Assembly (NCBI GenBank): GCA_001595915.1
Contig: LSSG01000059.1
Span: forward strand, 1-44,787
DNA length: 44,787 bases
Direction of reading: 5' to 3'
DNA from: Thermoplasmatales archaeon SG8-52-3
GTDB lineage: Archaea > Thermoplasmatota > E2 > DHVEG-1
Part shown: positions 17,563-24,490 of the stretch, one piece after another
How positions within the stretch are numbered: the first letter of the stretch is position 1
How the letters are laid out: each line of letters starts with the position of its first letter
Notes under the pieces: generated by a model
The model's database searches: none
Told to the model about the DNA's origin: nothing
What the model saw: the letters and a program-made list of their open reading frames with translations, nothing else
Made by a program: the position numbers and the translations under genes

Positions 17563-18033
17563 TTACGTTTCAATTTCTTTTACCATTCTAAAGGCATCGT
17601 ATGAGCTATACTGTTTATAGGTATAGTACTCTTTTAATAATGCAATTTTTATAAAACCCAATCTTTCATAAAGTTTTATCGCAGAAATATTTCCAACTGA
17701 AACCTCTAATCTAATTTTCTTTATATACATAGTATACATGTCTTCTTCGGCTGCTTTTATAAGCTTTTTTCCAATTCCATTACCTTGAAACAAAGGATCG
17801 ACATTCAAAGTTTCTATACCTGCAACTTTTGATCTTCTATTATATAAGACAATTATAAAACCACGTAGTTTCTCATTTATTATTTCTGCTAAACAATTAC
17901 TATTTGCTATTGTTATTAGATATTTTAATTGTTTTGGGGTATATGCTATAAACCTGTTAAAGCATTTTCTTTCCAGTTCAACGATACTGTCAAGATCATT
18001 TATTGTAATTTTGCGAATACTCCCCGGCTGCAT
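17563..18033 (-). CDS. GNAT-family N-acetyltransferase, RimI-like
   Basis: Read from the ATG at 18033, this is 156 residues; a TTG at 18042 would add three. It begins IRKITINDLDSIVELERKCF, a typical RimI/GNAT start, and has the acetyl-CoA loop VDPLFQGNGIGKKLI (motif A, R/Q-x-x-G-x-G/A) and VSVGNISAIKLYERLGF. Archaeal RimI/Ard1-type enzymes acetylate protein N-termini; small-molecule acetylation is equally possible given the neighbouring DUF1611 and M14 genes. It is convergent with the MurL-like gene, 11 nt apart. The GNAT fold is clear; the substrate is unknown. Confidence 0.88.
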   Translation of the reverse strand: MQPGSIRKITINDLDSIVELERKCFNRFIAYTPKQLKYLITIANSNCLAEIINEKLRGFIIVLYNRRSKVAGIETLNVDPLFQGNGIGKKLIKAAEEDMYTMYIKKIRLEVSVGNISAIKLYERLGFIKIALLKEYYTYKQYSSYDAFRMVKEIET

Positions 18034-18177
18034 AAAAATCAATCAGGTAATGTAAACCTATTCAATTACTTTTCTATGAAAAAGTTATTTGTTTTTAAGT
18101 CAATACAGAAAGTATTATAAATAGGATATTGGGGATTTATTATGAAGAAATATTTATGTTAAATATTTGGAGGAAAT

Positions 18178-18336
18178 ATGAACAATACAATTGATGTTAC
18201 AGAAAAATTACTAAAAATTGTTAGGAATAGAAAAACACCAATACTTGTTAATAAACAAGAAAATGCTTATAAAAAGAGCAGAAGTTCAAGTAAAAATCTA
18301 TCATATGATAGTTATTCATCTGATTCAGGAGAGTAA
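18178..18336 (+). CDS. Small protein with Ser-rich acidic tail, 52 residues
   Basis: An ATG at 18178 follows an ideal ribosome binding site (TTTGGAGGAAAT) and opens a 52-residue frame ending at a TAA at 18334-18336. The first part is basic (TEKLLKIVRNRKTP, then YKKSRSSSK) and the tail reads LSYDSYSSDSGE. The tail resembles that of the zinc-ribbon protein at 20825-21025 (Ser, Asp, Glu and Tyr rich). It stands alone on the plus strand inside the cluster of minus-strand enzyme genes, converging on the M14-like gene. I recognise no family; the tail may be a disordered interaction or modification segment. Confidence 0.65.
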   Translation: MNNTIDVTEKLLKIVRNRKTPILVNKQENAYKKSRSSSKNLSYDSYSSDSGE

Positions 18337-18343
18337 TATTCTT

Positions 18344-19696
18344 TTATTTATTTTTTAGAGCATCTGCAATAATTAATATACTTCCAAGTTGCATTTTTAC
18401 AGAGTTACGAATTGGAATTTGATAGAAAGCTCCACGTTCTTGAACACTTTTTGCAAGTGATTTTATTTCTAAATCGTATGCCTCCATTAATTGACATATT
18501 TTTGGAGCCCCACCTTTAACACAAATGCTTTCAGCAACTCTCCATATCTGACCAAGAAAGAATAAATCAAATATGTCTTCGACAACACTATTTTCAAATT
18601 TTTCAGCTTTTGTAATAGTCCTATCCTGTGATTTCTCAAGAATTCTTTTTTCATGTTGAAGGGATAATTTTGCATTTACAATATGTTTTTTTGCTAAATT
18701 TAATAGTAAAGGATCTGCCATATTTTCATATTCTTTGAGTCTGTCAAGTATTTTTCTAGAATATTCAACTCTTGATTTCTTCCTATTATATCGCTCCTCC
18801 ACCATTTTTTTATAGGATTTTTTCGATAGTTTTTTATCTTCTAGTTTATGACTTAGATACATTGGGACTTCGCAATTGAAACTATAGCCACCAATATTTT
18901 TCTGGTACCATTCATCACTACAGGCACCACGTCTTAAATCTGGTAGTACTAATGGGTCTTTTTTTTTGTAATATTCAAGATAATCTTTTAATCCATACAT
19001 TTGATAAAATCCTGGATAAAGCATCTGCCCAAATGGAACATCGGGTGATTTATCTGAAAGGGGTATATTCAAACTAGCGGCAAATTTTGTTAATTTTGGA
19101 TAAACTTCAGGGAAATCCTTGCTAAGATAGTAATATCCATTTGTAAAGCCACTATGATGTAGGTTACATAATAATTCTGGATGTTCTTTTTCCATAATTT
19201 CTTTTATTACAAGTGATTCAGGTCTTGATTGTGTCCATTGGTAATCCTCATATTCAATTGGAAAAGTCCATTCATATTGGTCTTCTGTTGGTTCTCTAAA
19301 TGAAGATTTTGCCATTGCTGCTAAAGACTCAGGCATATTGAACCAACCTTCATTTAATTGCATACCTCTTCGTTCAAGAATCGGTATTAATAGCCATCTC
19401 CATCCGAAACCATTTACTTCGGGATGAGTTGCCAACCATCTGGCAAAAAATGTTACCACGAGGCTTCCCAAAGGTTCATCACTATGAGGAACACCAATAA
19501 TAAGTGCTGTTTTGTCACTTTCTCCTATATCTAACATAATCAGAGGTTTTTTATCAACTGTATCAACAATTCTTTTATGTTTTACATTGGGCATTTCTAT
19601 AATAAGATTAATTAAATTGTCAATTTCATTTACAGTTAAAAAACGAGTATAGCTGGGAATTTCATTTAAAATTTTTTGAAGTTCTGTTGTTTCCAT
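18344..19696 (-). CDS. M14-like zinc carboxypeptidase/acylase
   Basis: This 450-residue protein starts at the ATG at 19696, 1 nt after the stop of the epimerase gene (GAGGTTGA lies upstream). The N-terminal two-thirds has the M14 metal and catalytic signature: HSDE (H71, E74) as the HxxE zinc pair, LCNLHHSG (H180 or H181) as third ligand, and NCEVPMY (E276) as catalytic glutamate. The last about 150 residues are helical and of unknown role. M14 includes muropeptide gamma-D-Glu-DAP amidase MpaA and the acylases AstE and aspartoacylase. Coupling to a dipeptide epimerase parallels the E. coli mpaA-ycjG pair. It could release an amino acid from a glutamyl peptide or deacylate N-acyl-glutamate. 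Confidence 0.75.
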   Translation of the reverse strand: METTELQKILNEIPSYTRFLTVNEIDNLINLIIEMPNVKHKRIVDTVDKKPLIMLDIGESDKTALIIGVPHSDEPLGSLVVTFFARWLATHPEVNGFGWRWLLIPILERRGMQLNEGWFNMPESLAAMAKSSFREPTEDQYEWTFPIEYEDYQWTQSRPESLVIKEIMEKEHPELLCNLHHSGFTNGYYYLSKDFPEVYPKLTKFAASLNIPLSDKSPDVPFGQMLYPGFYQMYGLKDYLEYYKKKDPLVLPDLRRGACSDEWYQKNIGGYSFNCEVPMYLSHKLEDKKLSKKSYKKMVEERYNRKKSRVEYSRKILDRLKEYENMADPLLLNLAKKHIVNAKLSLQHEKRILEKSQDRTITKAEKFENSVVEDIFDLFFLGQIWRVAESICVKGGAPKICQLMEAYDLEIKSLAKSVQERGAFYQIPIRNSVKMQLGSILIIADALKNK

Positions 19697-19697
19697 T

Positions 19698-20768
19698 CTA
19701 TAAATCAACCTCTATACCAAGTCCAGGTTTATTAGATGGAATAACATAGCCGTCTTTATAGGTTGCACCACCTTTTACAATATCTTCTTCAAAATCTAAA
19801 GCAGAGTCTAAATCTGCATATTGAACATTTTTAAATGCACAAGCAAAATGTACACCTGCAGCCATTGCTGCCATAGATTCATTCATACATCCTATCATTA
19901 CTGGAATTTCTGCAATTTCTGCATAGGTATTTGCTTTGATTGCATTTGTAATTCCTCCGATTTTCATAAGTTTGATATTAATCATATCTGCTATTTCCAT
20001 TTTAACAGCTTTAAGACTATCTCTGAGTGTTAATGCAGTTTCATCAGCCATTATTGGGACTGTACACTGTGCTGTTACTTCTTTGAGTGCATAAAGATAT
20101 TTTGCAGAAGTTGGTTGCTCTAAAATTTCAATATCTGCTCCTAGTTTTTCTAGAGTTTCAATCACACGTAATGCTTTTTCAAGAGAGTAACCTTCATTTG
20201 CATCCAAACGAATCTTTATTTTTGAACCGACTACATTTCTAATTGCAAGAACTACTTCAATATCTTGGTCGGGATCCATTCCACATTTAATTTTAAGACA
20301 AGTAAAACCCTGTTTTACGAATTCCTTTGCTTTTTCTACCATGACATCAGTTGGATTCAAACCAATTGTTACTGATGTCTCGATTTTATCTCTATATCCT
20401 CCAAGAAGTTTGTAAATTGGCATATTTGCCTTTTTACCAATTATATCATAAAGCCCCATGTTAATGCCTGCTCTTAATGAAGGATTTCCCTTTATTTTCT
20501 CTTCAATAATATCATTTATAAAATTGATTCTGATTGGATCTTCACCTATAAGAATATCTTTTAAAATACTATTAAAACAATTTATAACAGATTCTTTTGT
20601 TTCAGATGTGACACTATCGGGTGTTGCACATCCCCATCCAATAATATCTTCATCTGTTTCAATTTTCAAAAAAACATTTTCACCAACGTACATTGTTTCA
20701 TTTGCTATTGCAAAAGGTTCTTTTAAATTAAGATCTAAGGGATATGCTGAAACTGATTTAATTTTCAT
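19698..20768 (-). CDS. Dipeptide epimerase, enolase superfamily (AEE/DgcA-like)
   Basis: This 356-residue protein has the capping domain and (beta/alpha)7-beta barrel of the muconate-lactonising subgroup. Catalytic residues are in place: LKIK (K159, K161), metal ligands D189 (RLDANEG), E217 (ILEQPT) and D242 (MADETA), and K266 (INIKLMK). A DxD pair at D319/D321 (YADLDS) matches the motif that binds the alpha-ammonium of dipeptides in L-Ala-D/L-Glu epimerases. The same subgroup includes DgcA, an N-acetyl-D-Glu racemase. The M14-like gene follows after 1 nt, so the two form an operon. An inverted repeat at 20798-20814 lies over the probable TATA box. Confidence 0.9.
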   Translation of the reverse strand: MKIKSVSAYPLDLNLKEPFAIANETMYVGENVFLKIETDEDIIGWGCATPDSVTSETKESVINCFNSILKDILIGEDPIRINFINDIIEEKIKGNPSLRAGINMGLYDIIGKKANMPIYKLLGGYRDKIETSVTIGLNPTDVMVEKAKEFVKQGFTCLKIKCGMDPDQDIEVVLAIRNVVGSKIKIRLDANEGYSLEKALRVIETLEKLGADIEILEQPTSAKYLYALKEVTAQCTVPIMADETALTLRDSLKAVKMEIADMINIKLMKIGGITNAIKANTYAEIAEIPVMIGCMNESMAAMAAGVHFACAFKNVQYADLDSALDFEEDIVKGGATYKDGYVIPSNKPGLGIEVDL

Positions 20769-20797
20769 ATGAGCCAGATATCAAAAATCTTTTAATA

Positions 20798-20814
20798 ATG
20801 ATTGTTATAATCAT
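20798..20814 (-). promoter_or_regulatory. Inverted repeat at epimerase-M14 promoter
   Basis: ATGATT and AATCAT form perfect 6-bp arms around GTTAT. The minus-strand sequence between the arms contains a TATA-like element (GATTATAACA) located about 35 nt upstream of the epimerase ATG. A repressor bound here would block TBP. The symmetry is visible; the operator role is inferred. Confidence 0.4.
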
Positions 20815-20824
20815 AATTTATTTT

Positions 20825-21025
20825 TTATTCATAACTATCAGTATCTTCACCTGACTCTTCAAAAGATACAGAATCTGATTCATGACTGCTATAACCATCT
20901 TTATCCGATTTTTTATTTTCACTATGAATTATATGTTTACAAATTTTACATCTGCCTTCTGAATCGTATTCTCTCCACTCCATACAATGAAGACAGAATT
21001 CATCATTTCCTGTTTTTAACTTCAT
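20825..21025 (-). CDS. Small zinc-ribbon protein with acidic Ser-rich tail
   Basis: This 66-residue protein has two CxxC pairs (FCLHC and RCKIC) forming a probable one-zinc ribbon in its first 37 residues. A tail follows that is rich in Ser, Asp, Glu and Lys (SSHESDSVSFEESGEDTDSYE-like). Its ATG overlaps the stop of the upstream YkgJ-like gene by 4 nt (ATGA), so both come from one message. The tail resembles that of the small protein at 18178-18336. Function is unknown; an adaptor or chaperone role for the neighbouring cysteine-cluster protein is a guess. Confidence 0.72.
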   Translation of the reverse strand: MKLKTGNDEFCLHCMEWREYDSEGRCKICKHIIHSENKKSDKDGYSSHESDSVSFEESGEDTDSYE

Positions 21026-21450
21026 GGTACACTCTCATATTCTGGTTTATATGTACTGTAGAGAATATTAATACCATTTGTTTGCTTAATAAGTTTAATA
21101 AATTCTTCTCTTATAAAATTTAACTCATTTTGAGACATTAGTTTACAATTTGTTGATAATTTACATTTTAAATCAGAAATATTTCCCTGAAGTCTACATA
21201 CAATAGGTCGAACAGGATATATTATACATTTATCATTTATAATATAAGGACATCTCATTTTATTATGTTTAAATTCTTCTTTTGTCCATATAATTCTATT
21301 TATTTTCTTTTTAATTAAATAATCCTTTATCAAAATTTCTTCAGGTTCAAACCAAATAATTGGTCCACAACATTGATGACAGTTTTGACAATTAAAACTT
21401 GGAATTGAAATATAAATTTTTTTTAAAGATTTTATAATCTTTACATTCAA
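21022..21450 (-). CDS. YkgJ-family cysteine cluster protein
   Basis: This 142-residue protein has the family pattern CQNCHQCCGP near residues 20-29, then RCPYIINDKCIIYPVRPIVCR and later CKLSTNC. YkgJ proteins are thought to bind Zn or Fe through about eight conserved cysteines and are related to protein methylation or metal-chelation systems in some organisms, but their role is generally unknown. The PVRPxVCR segment is diagnostic. It precedes and overlaps the small zinc-ribbon gene. A second YkgJ-like protein is encoded at 22781-23173. Confidence 0.85.
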   Translation of the reverse strand: MNVKIIKSLKKIYISIPSFNCQNCHQCCGPIIWFEPEEILIKDYLIKKKINRIIWTKEEFKHNKMRCPYIINDKCIIYPVRPIVCRLQGNISDLKCKLSTNCKLMSQNELNFIREEFIKLIKQTNGINILYSTYKPEYESVP

Positions 21451-21473
21451 TTCAATTTTTCCCCTAAAAATTT

Positions 21474-21902
21474 TTATATTAAACTTTTTTGCCTTAATGC
21501 AGCTGATTTAATCCTTATACCCATTGATTCTAAACCAGAAAAACCTTTTTCAGTAAGCATAAAAATTTTTTCATTCTTCTTTTTTATCCAACCTAATTCA
21601 ATTATCCTTTGCATTAATAAACTGCCTAAATATGAACCAAGATGCTCATAAAGAATACCATGATTACTCTCAAAACAAATACTGATTTTATTTCTTTTTT
21701 CTGAACGAAGTTTATCTACATCAATTCCAATAATTTCTAATTCGTCCCATCCCTTTTGAGTTATAAAATAATCATTACCAATCAATTGAATTAGATTCTC
21801 TTTTAAAAAAAATCTTAGAAGTGATTCTCCTAGAAGACCTCCTAAATGATCATTACAAGATGTAATATTCATTGTTTTTTCATTATTTTCATAATTCATC
21901 AT
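21474..21902 (-). CDS. Stand-alone ArsR-type effector domain without HTH
   Basis: This 142-residue protein has two copies of a small winged-helix-like unit: [14 protein letters not shown] with [16 protein letters not shown], then [21 protein letters not shown] with GWI and [14 protein letters not shown]. The spacing matches the C-terminal half of a group of ArsR regulators (CxDHLAGxLG ... LTxxG ... CLDWxxxxxHLxGxLG). The N-terminal winged HTH that binds DNA in those regulators is missing, so this may be a sensor subunit, antirepressor or divergent DNA-binding protein. Its start overlaps the end of the eS17 gene by 14 nt, so it is the third gene of a ribosomal protein operon. The family match is from remembered motifs. 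Confidence 0.6.
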   Translation of the reverse strand: MMNYENNEKTMNITSCNDHLGGLLGESLLRFFLKENLIQLIGNDYFITQKGWDELEIIGIDVDKLRSEKRNKISICFESNHGILYEHLGSYLGSLLMQRIIELGWIKKKNEKIFMLTEKGFSGLESMGIRIKSAALRQKSLI

Positions 21903-22116
21903 AAATCACATCCATACTACTATCTTTTTTACGTGGCGATAAACGCCTAGTTATGTATCCAGCTATACGATTTCTTAAAAGTTTACTATTGACATCAGTT
22001 AATTCTGTAACTTTTAATTTGTTATGTTGAAAATCACCAACAATGAACTCATTTGGAAATTGTTTTATAAGTTCTATTGCCATATTTTTTATACTAGTCT
22101 GTCTGATATTTCCCAA
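21889..22116 (-). CDS. rps17e: Ribosomal protein eS17
   Basis: This 75-residue protein matches archaeal and eukaryotic S17e: it begins [20 protein letters not shown], has [13 protein letters not shown] and then [16 protein letters not shown], the most conserved part. It is a component of the small ribosomal subunit. The C-terminal tail is slightly longer than the minimal archaeal form. It starts 5 nt after the uL16 stop and its end overlaps the ArsR-type sensor gene. Confidence 0.95.
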   Translation of the reverse strand: MGNIRQTSIKNMAIELIKQFPNEFIVGDFQHNKLKVTELTDVNSKLLRNRIAGYITRRLSPRKKDSSMDVIYDEL

Positions 22117-22121
22117 TATAA

Positions 22122-22622
22122 TCAGCTCGCATATTTTATTTTACAAGGTGGGGGCAATTTTGATGATGCCTTAATTAAGGCATTTCTTGAATATTCTATA
22201 TTTCTTTCAAAGGTTTCAACCTTCATTATAGTTTGACCTCTTTTAACACGAGCAGCAGTTCCTACTGTTTTTCCAAAAGAAGCACGCATTCCTTGAGAAA
22301 CACGATCTGCACCTGCACCTGTTGCTTGTTTATTTTCTCTTAAAACATGATGAGGATAAACACTAATTGTTAATCTGTAATCATTTACACCTATCTTTTT
22401 CTCCAAAAATCTATTTGCTGCAATACGAGCAGATTCAAGAGATGTATGTCGAATTTGACAAGCTTCATCTGAATAAAGCATTAATTGAATTGGAAATTTA
22501 TCTCTTTTATTACCCAAAACAAACTGAGTTATTCGGGATAGTGGAACACCACCCATATACTCCCTTCTTGTATAGGGTTGTTGTTTTATGTTATGATACA
22601 TACTTCCTGGTTTTCGTGCCAT
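22122..22622 (-). CDS. rpl10e: Ribosomal protein uL16 (L10e)
   Basis: This 166-residue protein is archaeal L10e/uL16: it has the characteristic [20 protein letters not shown]-type start, [35 protein letters not shown], and [23 protein letters not shown]. These residues contact the A-site and P-site region of the large subunit. It leads the operon uL16, eS17 and the ArsR-type sensor domain. The TATA element of its promoter (minus strand, about 22681-22692) is flanked by a perfect GCACTCA inverted repeat. Confidence 0.97.
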   Translation of the reverse strand: MARKPGSMYHNIKQQPYTRREYMGGVPLSRITQFVLGNKRDKFPIQLMLYSDEACQIRHTSLESARIAANRFLEKKIGVNDYRLTISVYPHHVLRENKQATGAGADRVSQGMRASFGKTVGTAARVKRGQTIMKVETFERNIEYSRNALIKASSKLPPPCKIKYAS

Positions 22623-22672
22623 ATACTGAACCTCAATTATTCACTTTTTTTTAATTTTATAGATTAATAGAT

Positions 22673-22714
22673 GCACTCAGGATTATAAAATTTGAGTGCG
22701 TTTTCCACGGAAAA
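22673..22714 (-). promoter_or_regulatory. Ribosomal operon promoter with two inverted repeats
   Basis: GCACTCA (22673-22679) and TGAGTGC (22693-22699) flank an AT-rich core, ATTATAAAATTT, which reads as a TATA box toward uL16. Immediately upstream, TTTTCC-AC-GGAAAA (22701-22714) is a second near-perfect palindrome at the usual BRE or activator position. Two adjoining dyads at one ribosomal protein promoter suggest regulation, possibly by the operon's own ArsR-type protein. Confidence 0.45.
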
Positions 22715-22780
22715 AACAAAAAAAATAAAAGAAAACAGAAGTTAAATTTGAATAATATAACCCTTTTTAGATGATATAAT

Positions 22781-23173
22781 TTGAAAAGTAATATTTGTCT
22801 CAGAAACAAATGCATAAATTGTTGTTTGAAAACATCTATGCTACTTTCAAATAGTGATATTCAAAAAATTGAAAGTATTGGATATGATAGAAATTTTTTT
22901 TCAAGAAGTAAAAAAAAGTGGTTGAAATTGAAAAATAAAAATGGAAGATGTGTTTTTCATAATGGAAAAATCTGTTTAATCTATGAAAATAGACCTGAAG
23001 GTTGTAAGCTTTATCCTCTTATTTTTGATAATATACACAAAAGAGCAATTGTTGATGAAGAATGTCCATTTCAGGATTATTTTAGATTTAGTAAAAAAAA
23101 TGTTAATCAATTATACATGTTAGTTACACAAATTATTGAGGAAAGAAAAAATCGAAAAAAACCAAAAACATAA
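22781..23173 (+). CDS. YkgJ-like cysteine cluster protein, second copy
   Basis: This 130-residue protein starts at a TTG at 22781; an in-frame stop precedes it and the next ATG is at residue 20, so TTG is the only start that keeps the first cysteines. It contains CLRNKCINCC at the N-terminus, RCVFHNGKICLIYENRPEGCKLYP in the middle and EECPF, the usual order of YkgJ-type metal-binding clusters. The C-terminus is basic (ERKNRKKPK). Function is unknown; binding of Zn or Fe is inferred. It is divergent from the uL16 operon. Confidence 0.75.
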   Translation: MKSNICLRNKCINCCLKTSMLLSNSDIQKIESIGYDRNFFSRSKKKWLKLKNKNGRCVFHNGKICLIYENRPEGCKLYPLIFDNIHKRAIVDEECPFQDYFRFSKKNVNQLYMLVTQIIEERKNRKKPKT

Positions 23174-23200
23174 TCCTTTTTACTTTTTTTTTAAAATTTA
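23174..23200 (+). terminator. T-rich terminator
   Basis: CCTTTTTACTTTTTTTTAAA directly follows the YkgJ-like stop codon. Runs of five and eight T are the usual archaeal termination signal. No stem-loop is present. Confidence 0.5.
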
Positions 23201-23230
23201 TGCTTGAAATTTTTAATCATATTTATCTAA

Positions 23231-23485
23231 ATGATTTTTAATAACTTATTTGGTGATATTTTGGAAACATATATTGATGTATTTTTAAATGTGGATGGTG
23301 AAAAAGCATCTATAATATTTAATAAACTAAGTGAAATGGGATTAAAATATCATATTGGAAAATATGATTTTATATTTGATTGGAAACGTATCGTTTCAAT
23401 TAAAGAAGAACTAACTTTTATAGATAAAATTCAAGAAAAACTGAAGGGAACTGGAGTTATTTTAAAATTTACAACTATCAGATAA
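23231..23485 (+). CDS. Small alpha/beta protein, unknown
   Basis: This 84-residue protein is predicted by eye to alternate helices and strands (TYIDVFLNVDGEKASIIFNKL, then a GKYDFIFDW strand, then a long helix and VILKFTTI). This beta-alpha-beta-beta-alpha-beta order resembles a ferredoxin-like fold such as small ligand-binding domains. I do not recognise the family. It has no cysteine cluster or other catalytic motif and is convergent with the fasciclin gene. Confidence 0.6.
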   Translation: MIFNNLFGDILETYIDVFLNVDGEKASIIFNKLSEMGLKYHIGKYDFIFDWKRIVSIKEELTFIDKIQEKLKGTGVILKFTTIR

Positions 23486-23504
23486 TATTTTTACTTAAAA
23501 ATAA

Positions 23505-23915
23505 TCATTTAAGGGAAAAAACGTTATCAATTGCATGAATTACACCATTTGTACACTCAATATCAGTTTTCAATATATTTGCATCATTGATTTGTAGACC
23601 TTTTTTTGTTGAGATATTTAGCTCTTTTCCATTAATTGTTTTTATTTTTTTCATACTTAGTAAGGAGTTTGACAAAACTTTTTTTGCAAGAATGTGTGAT
23701 TTAATAACAGTTAGTAATCTATCTTTATCATTCAATAAATTTTCAATTTTTTCAGGTGAAAATTTTGCAAAAGCAGCATCATTTGGTGCAAATAACGTTA
23801 ATTGATTACCATTTGTAAGATTTTGAATTAAACCTGCCTTTTGTATAACTCTAATAAACGTTTTAAAGTTACCCATTTCTATTACTGTTTTCATTATATT
23901 TTGCATATAAATCAC
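23505..23915 (-). CDS. Fasciclin (FAS1) domain protein
   Basis: This 136-residue protein is a single FAS1 domain. The H1 motif reads LTLFAPNDAAFAKF (residues about 40-53), the YH-region reads IKSHILAKKVL, and the H2 motif reads NGVIHAIDNVFSLK at the C-terminus. FAS1 domains mediate adhesion, and some related small proteins are secreted, but this one has no clear signal peptide: the N-terminus reads MIYMQNIMKTVIEMG. It is therefore perhaps cytoplasmic. An alternative start is the Met at residue 4 or 8. Confidence 0.9.
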   Translation of the reverse strand: MIYMQNIMKTVIEMGNFKTFIRVIQKAGLIQNLTNGNQLTLFAPNDAAFAKFSPEKIENLLNDKDRLLTVIKSHILAKKVLSNSLLSMKKIKTINGKELNISTKKGLQINDANILKTDIECTNGVIHAIDNVFSLK

Positions 23916-24075
23916 CTAATATTATGTTTAAAAATTAAAATGGATTTATCAAACTAAGCCTTGTTTTTTTGCCTTTTTAGTATTTTTTTCCTTGTTAAAA
24001 GACCTAAATCATTATATTACCATTATTTGTAACATTTTTAAAATTAGATTTTGGAAATTAGGAGATGATAGTTAA

Positions 24076-24174
24076 TTGCCACCTAAAAAAAGAAGGAAAA
24101 AACAAGAGAAAAGGGATGACGAAGAAGATTTAGGATTTGATGATGAAGAGCCTATAAATCTTTTTGGGCCATGA
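24076..24174 (+). CDS. Small charged protein, 32 residues
   Basis: TTG at 24076 follows GGAGATGA at a good distance and opens a 32-residue frame with a Lys/Arg-rich start (PPKKRRKKQEKR) and an acidic second half ending PINLFGP. Codon use is like its neighbours. The basic half could bind nucleic acid, but no family is recognised. The next small frame begins 37 nt downstream, so both may share a transcript. Confidence 0.5.
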   Translation: MPPKKRRKKQEKRDDEEDLGFDDEEPINLFGP

Positions 24175-24210
24175 TTTTTAATATTGTTTAGATGGGATGT
24201 GTGATGAAAA

Positions 24211-24357
24211 ATGAATGAAACAAAGGTATTAGAAAAATGGTTAAGGCAAATAAAATCTGGTGAATTAAACCCTGAAGCTGTAGGATTAGGATCGGACAGA
24301 GATAAAGCAATCGAAAAAATAAGGGGTGAGCTTAATAAATTAGCATATAATAAATGA
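24211..24357 (+). CDS. Small protein, 48 residues
   Basis: ATG at 24211 follows GTGATG (anti-Shine-Dalgarno complement) 4 nt upstream and opens a 48-residue frame. It reads as two amphipathic helices (VLEKWLRQIKSGELNPEAV, then DKAIEKIRGELNKLAYNK) without cysteines. It looks like a genuine short helical protein, possibly a protein-binding hairpin. The family is not recognised. It lies between the 32-residue gene and the aminotransferase. Confidence 0.55.
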   Translation: MNETKVLEKWLRQIKSGELNPEAVGLGSDRDKAIEKIRGELNKLAYNK

Positions 24358-24490
24358 TTTATAACTAAAAAAAAGCAATTTTTTCGATTTTTTTAATAAT
24401 ATGAATTTTTAAATTTTGTTTATTTTTTTAAAATTAAGACTTGTACTAACCTTTATAAAAACTTATTTGTTGCCTAAATAAGGGTCTATT

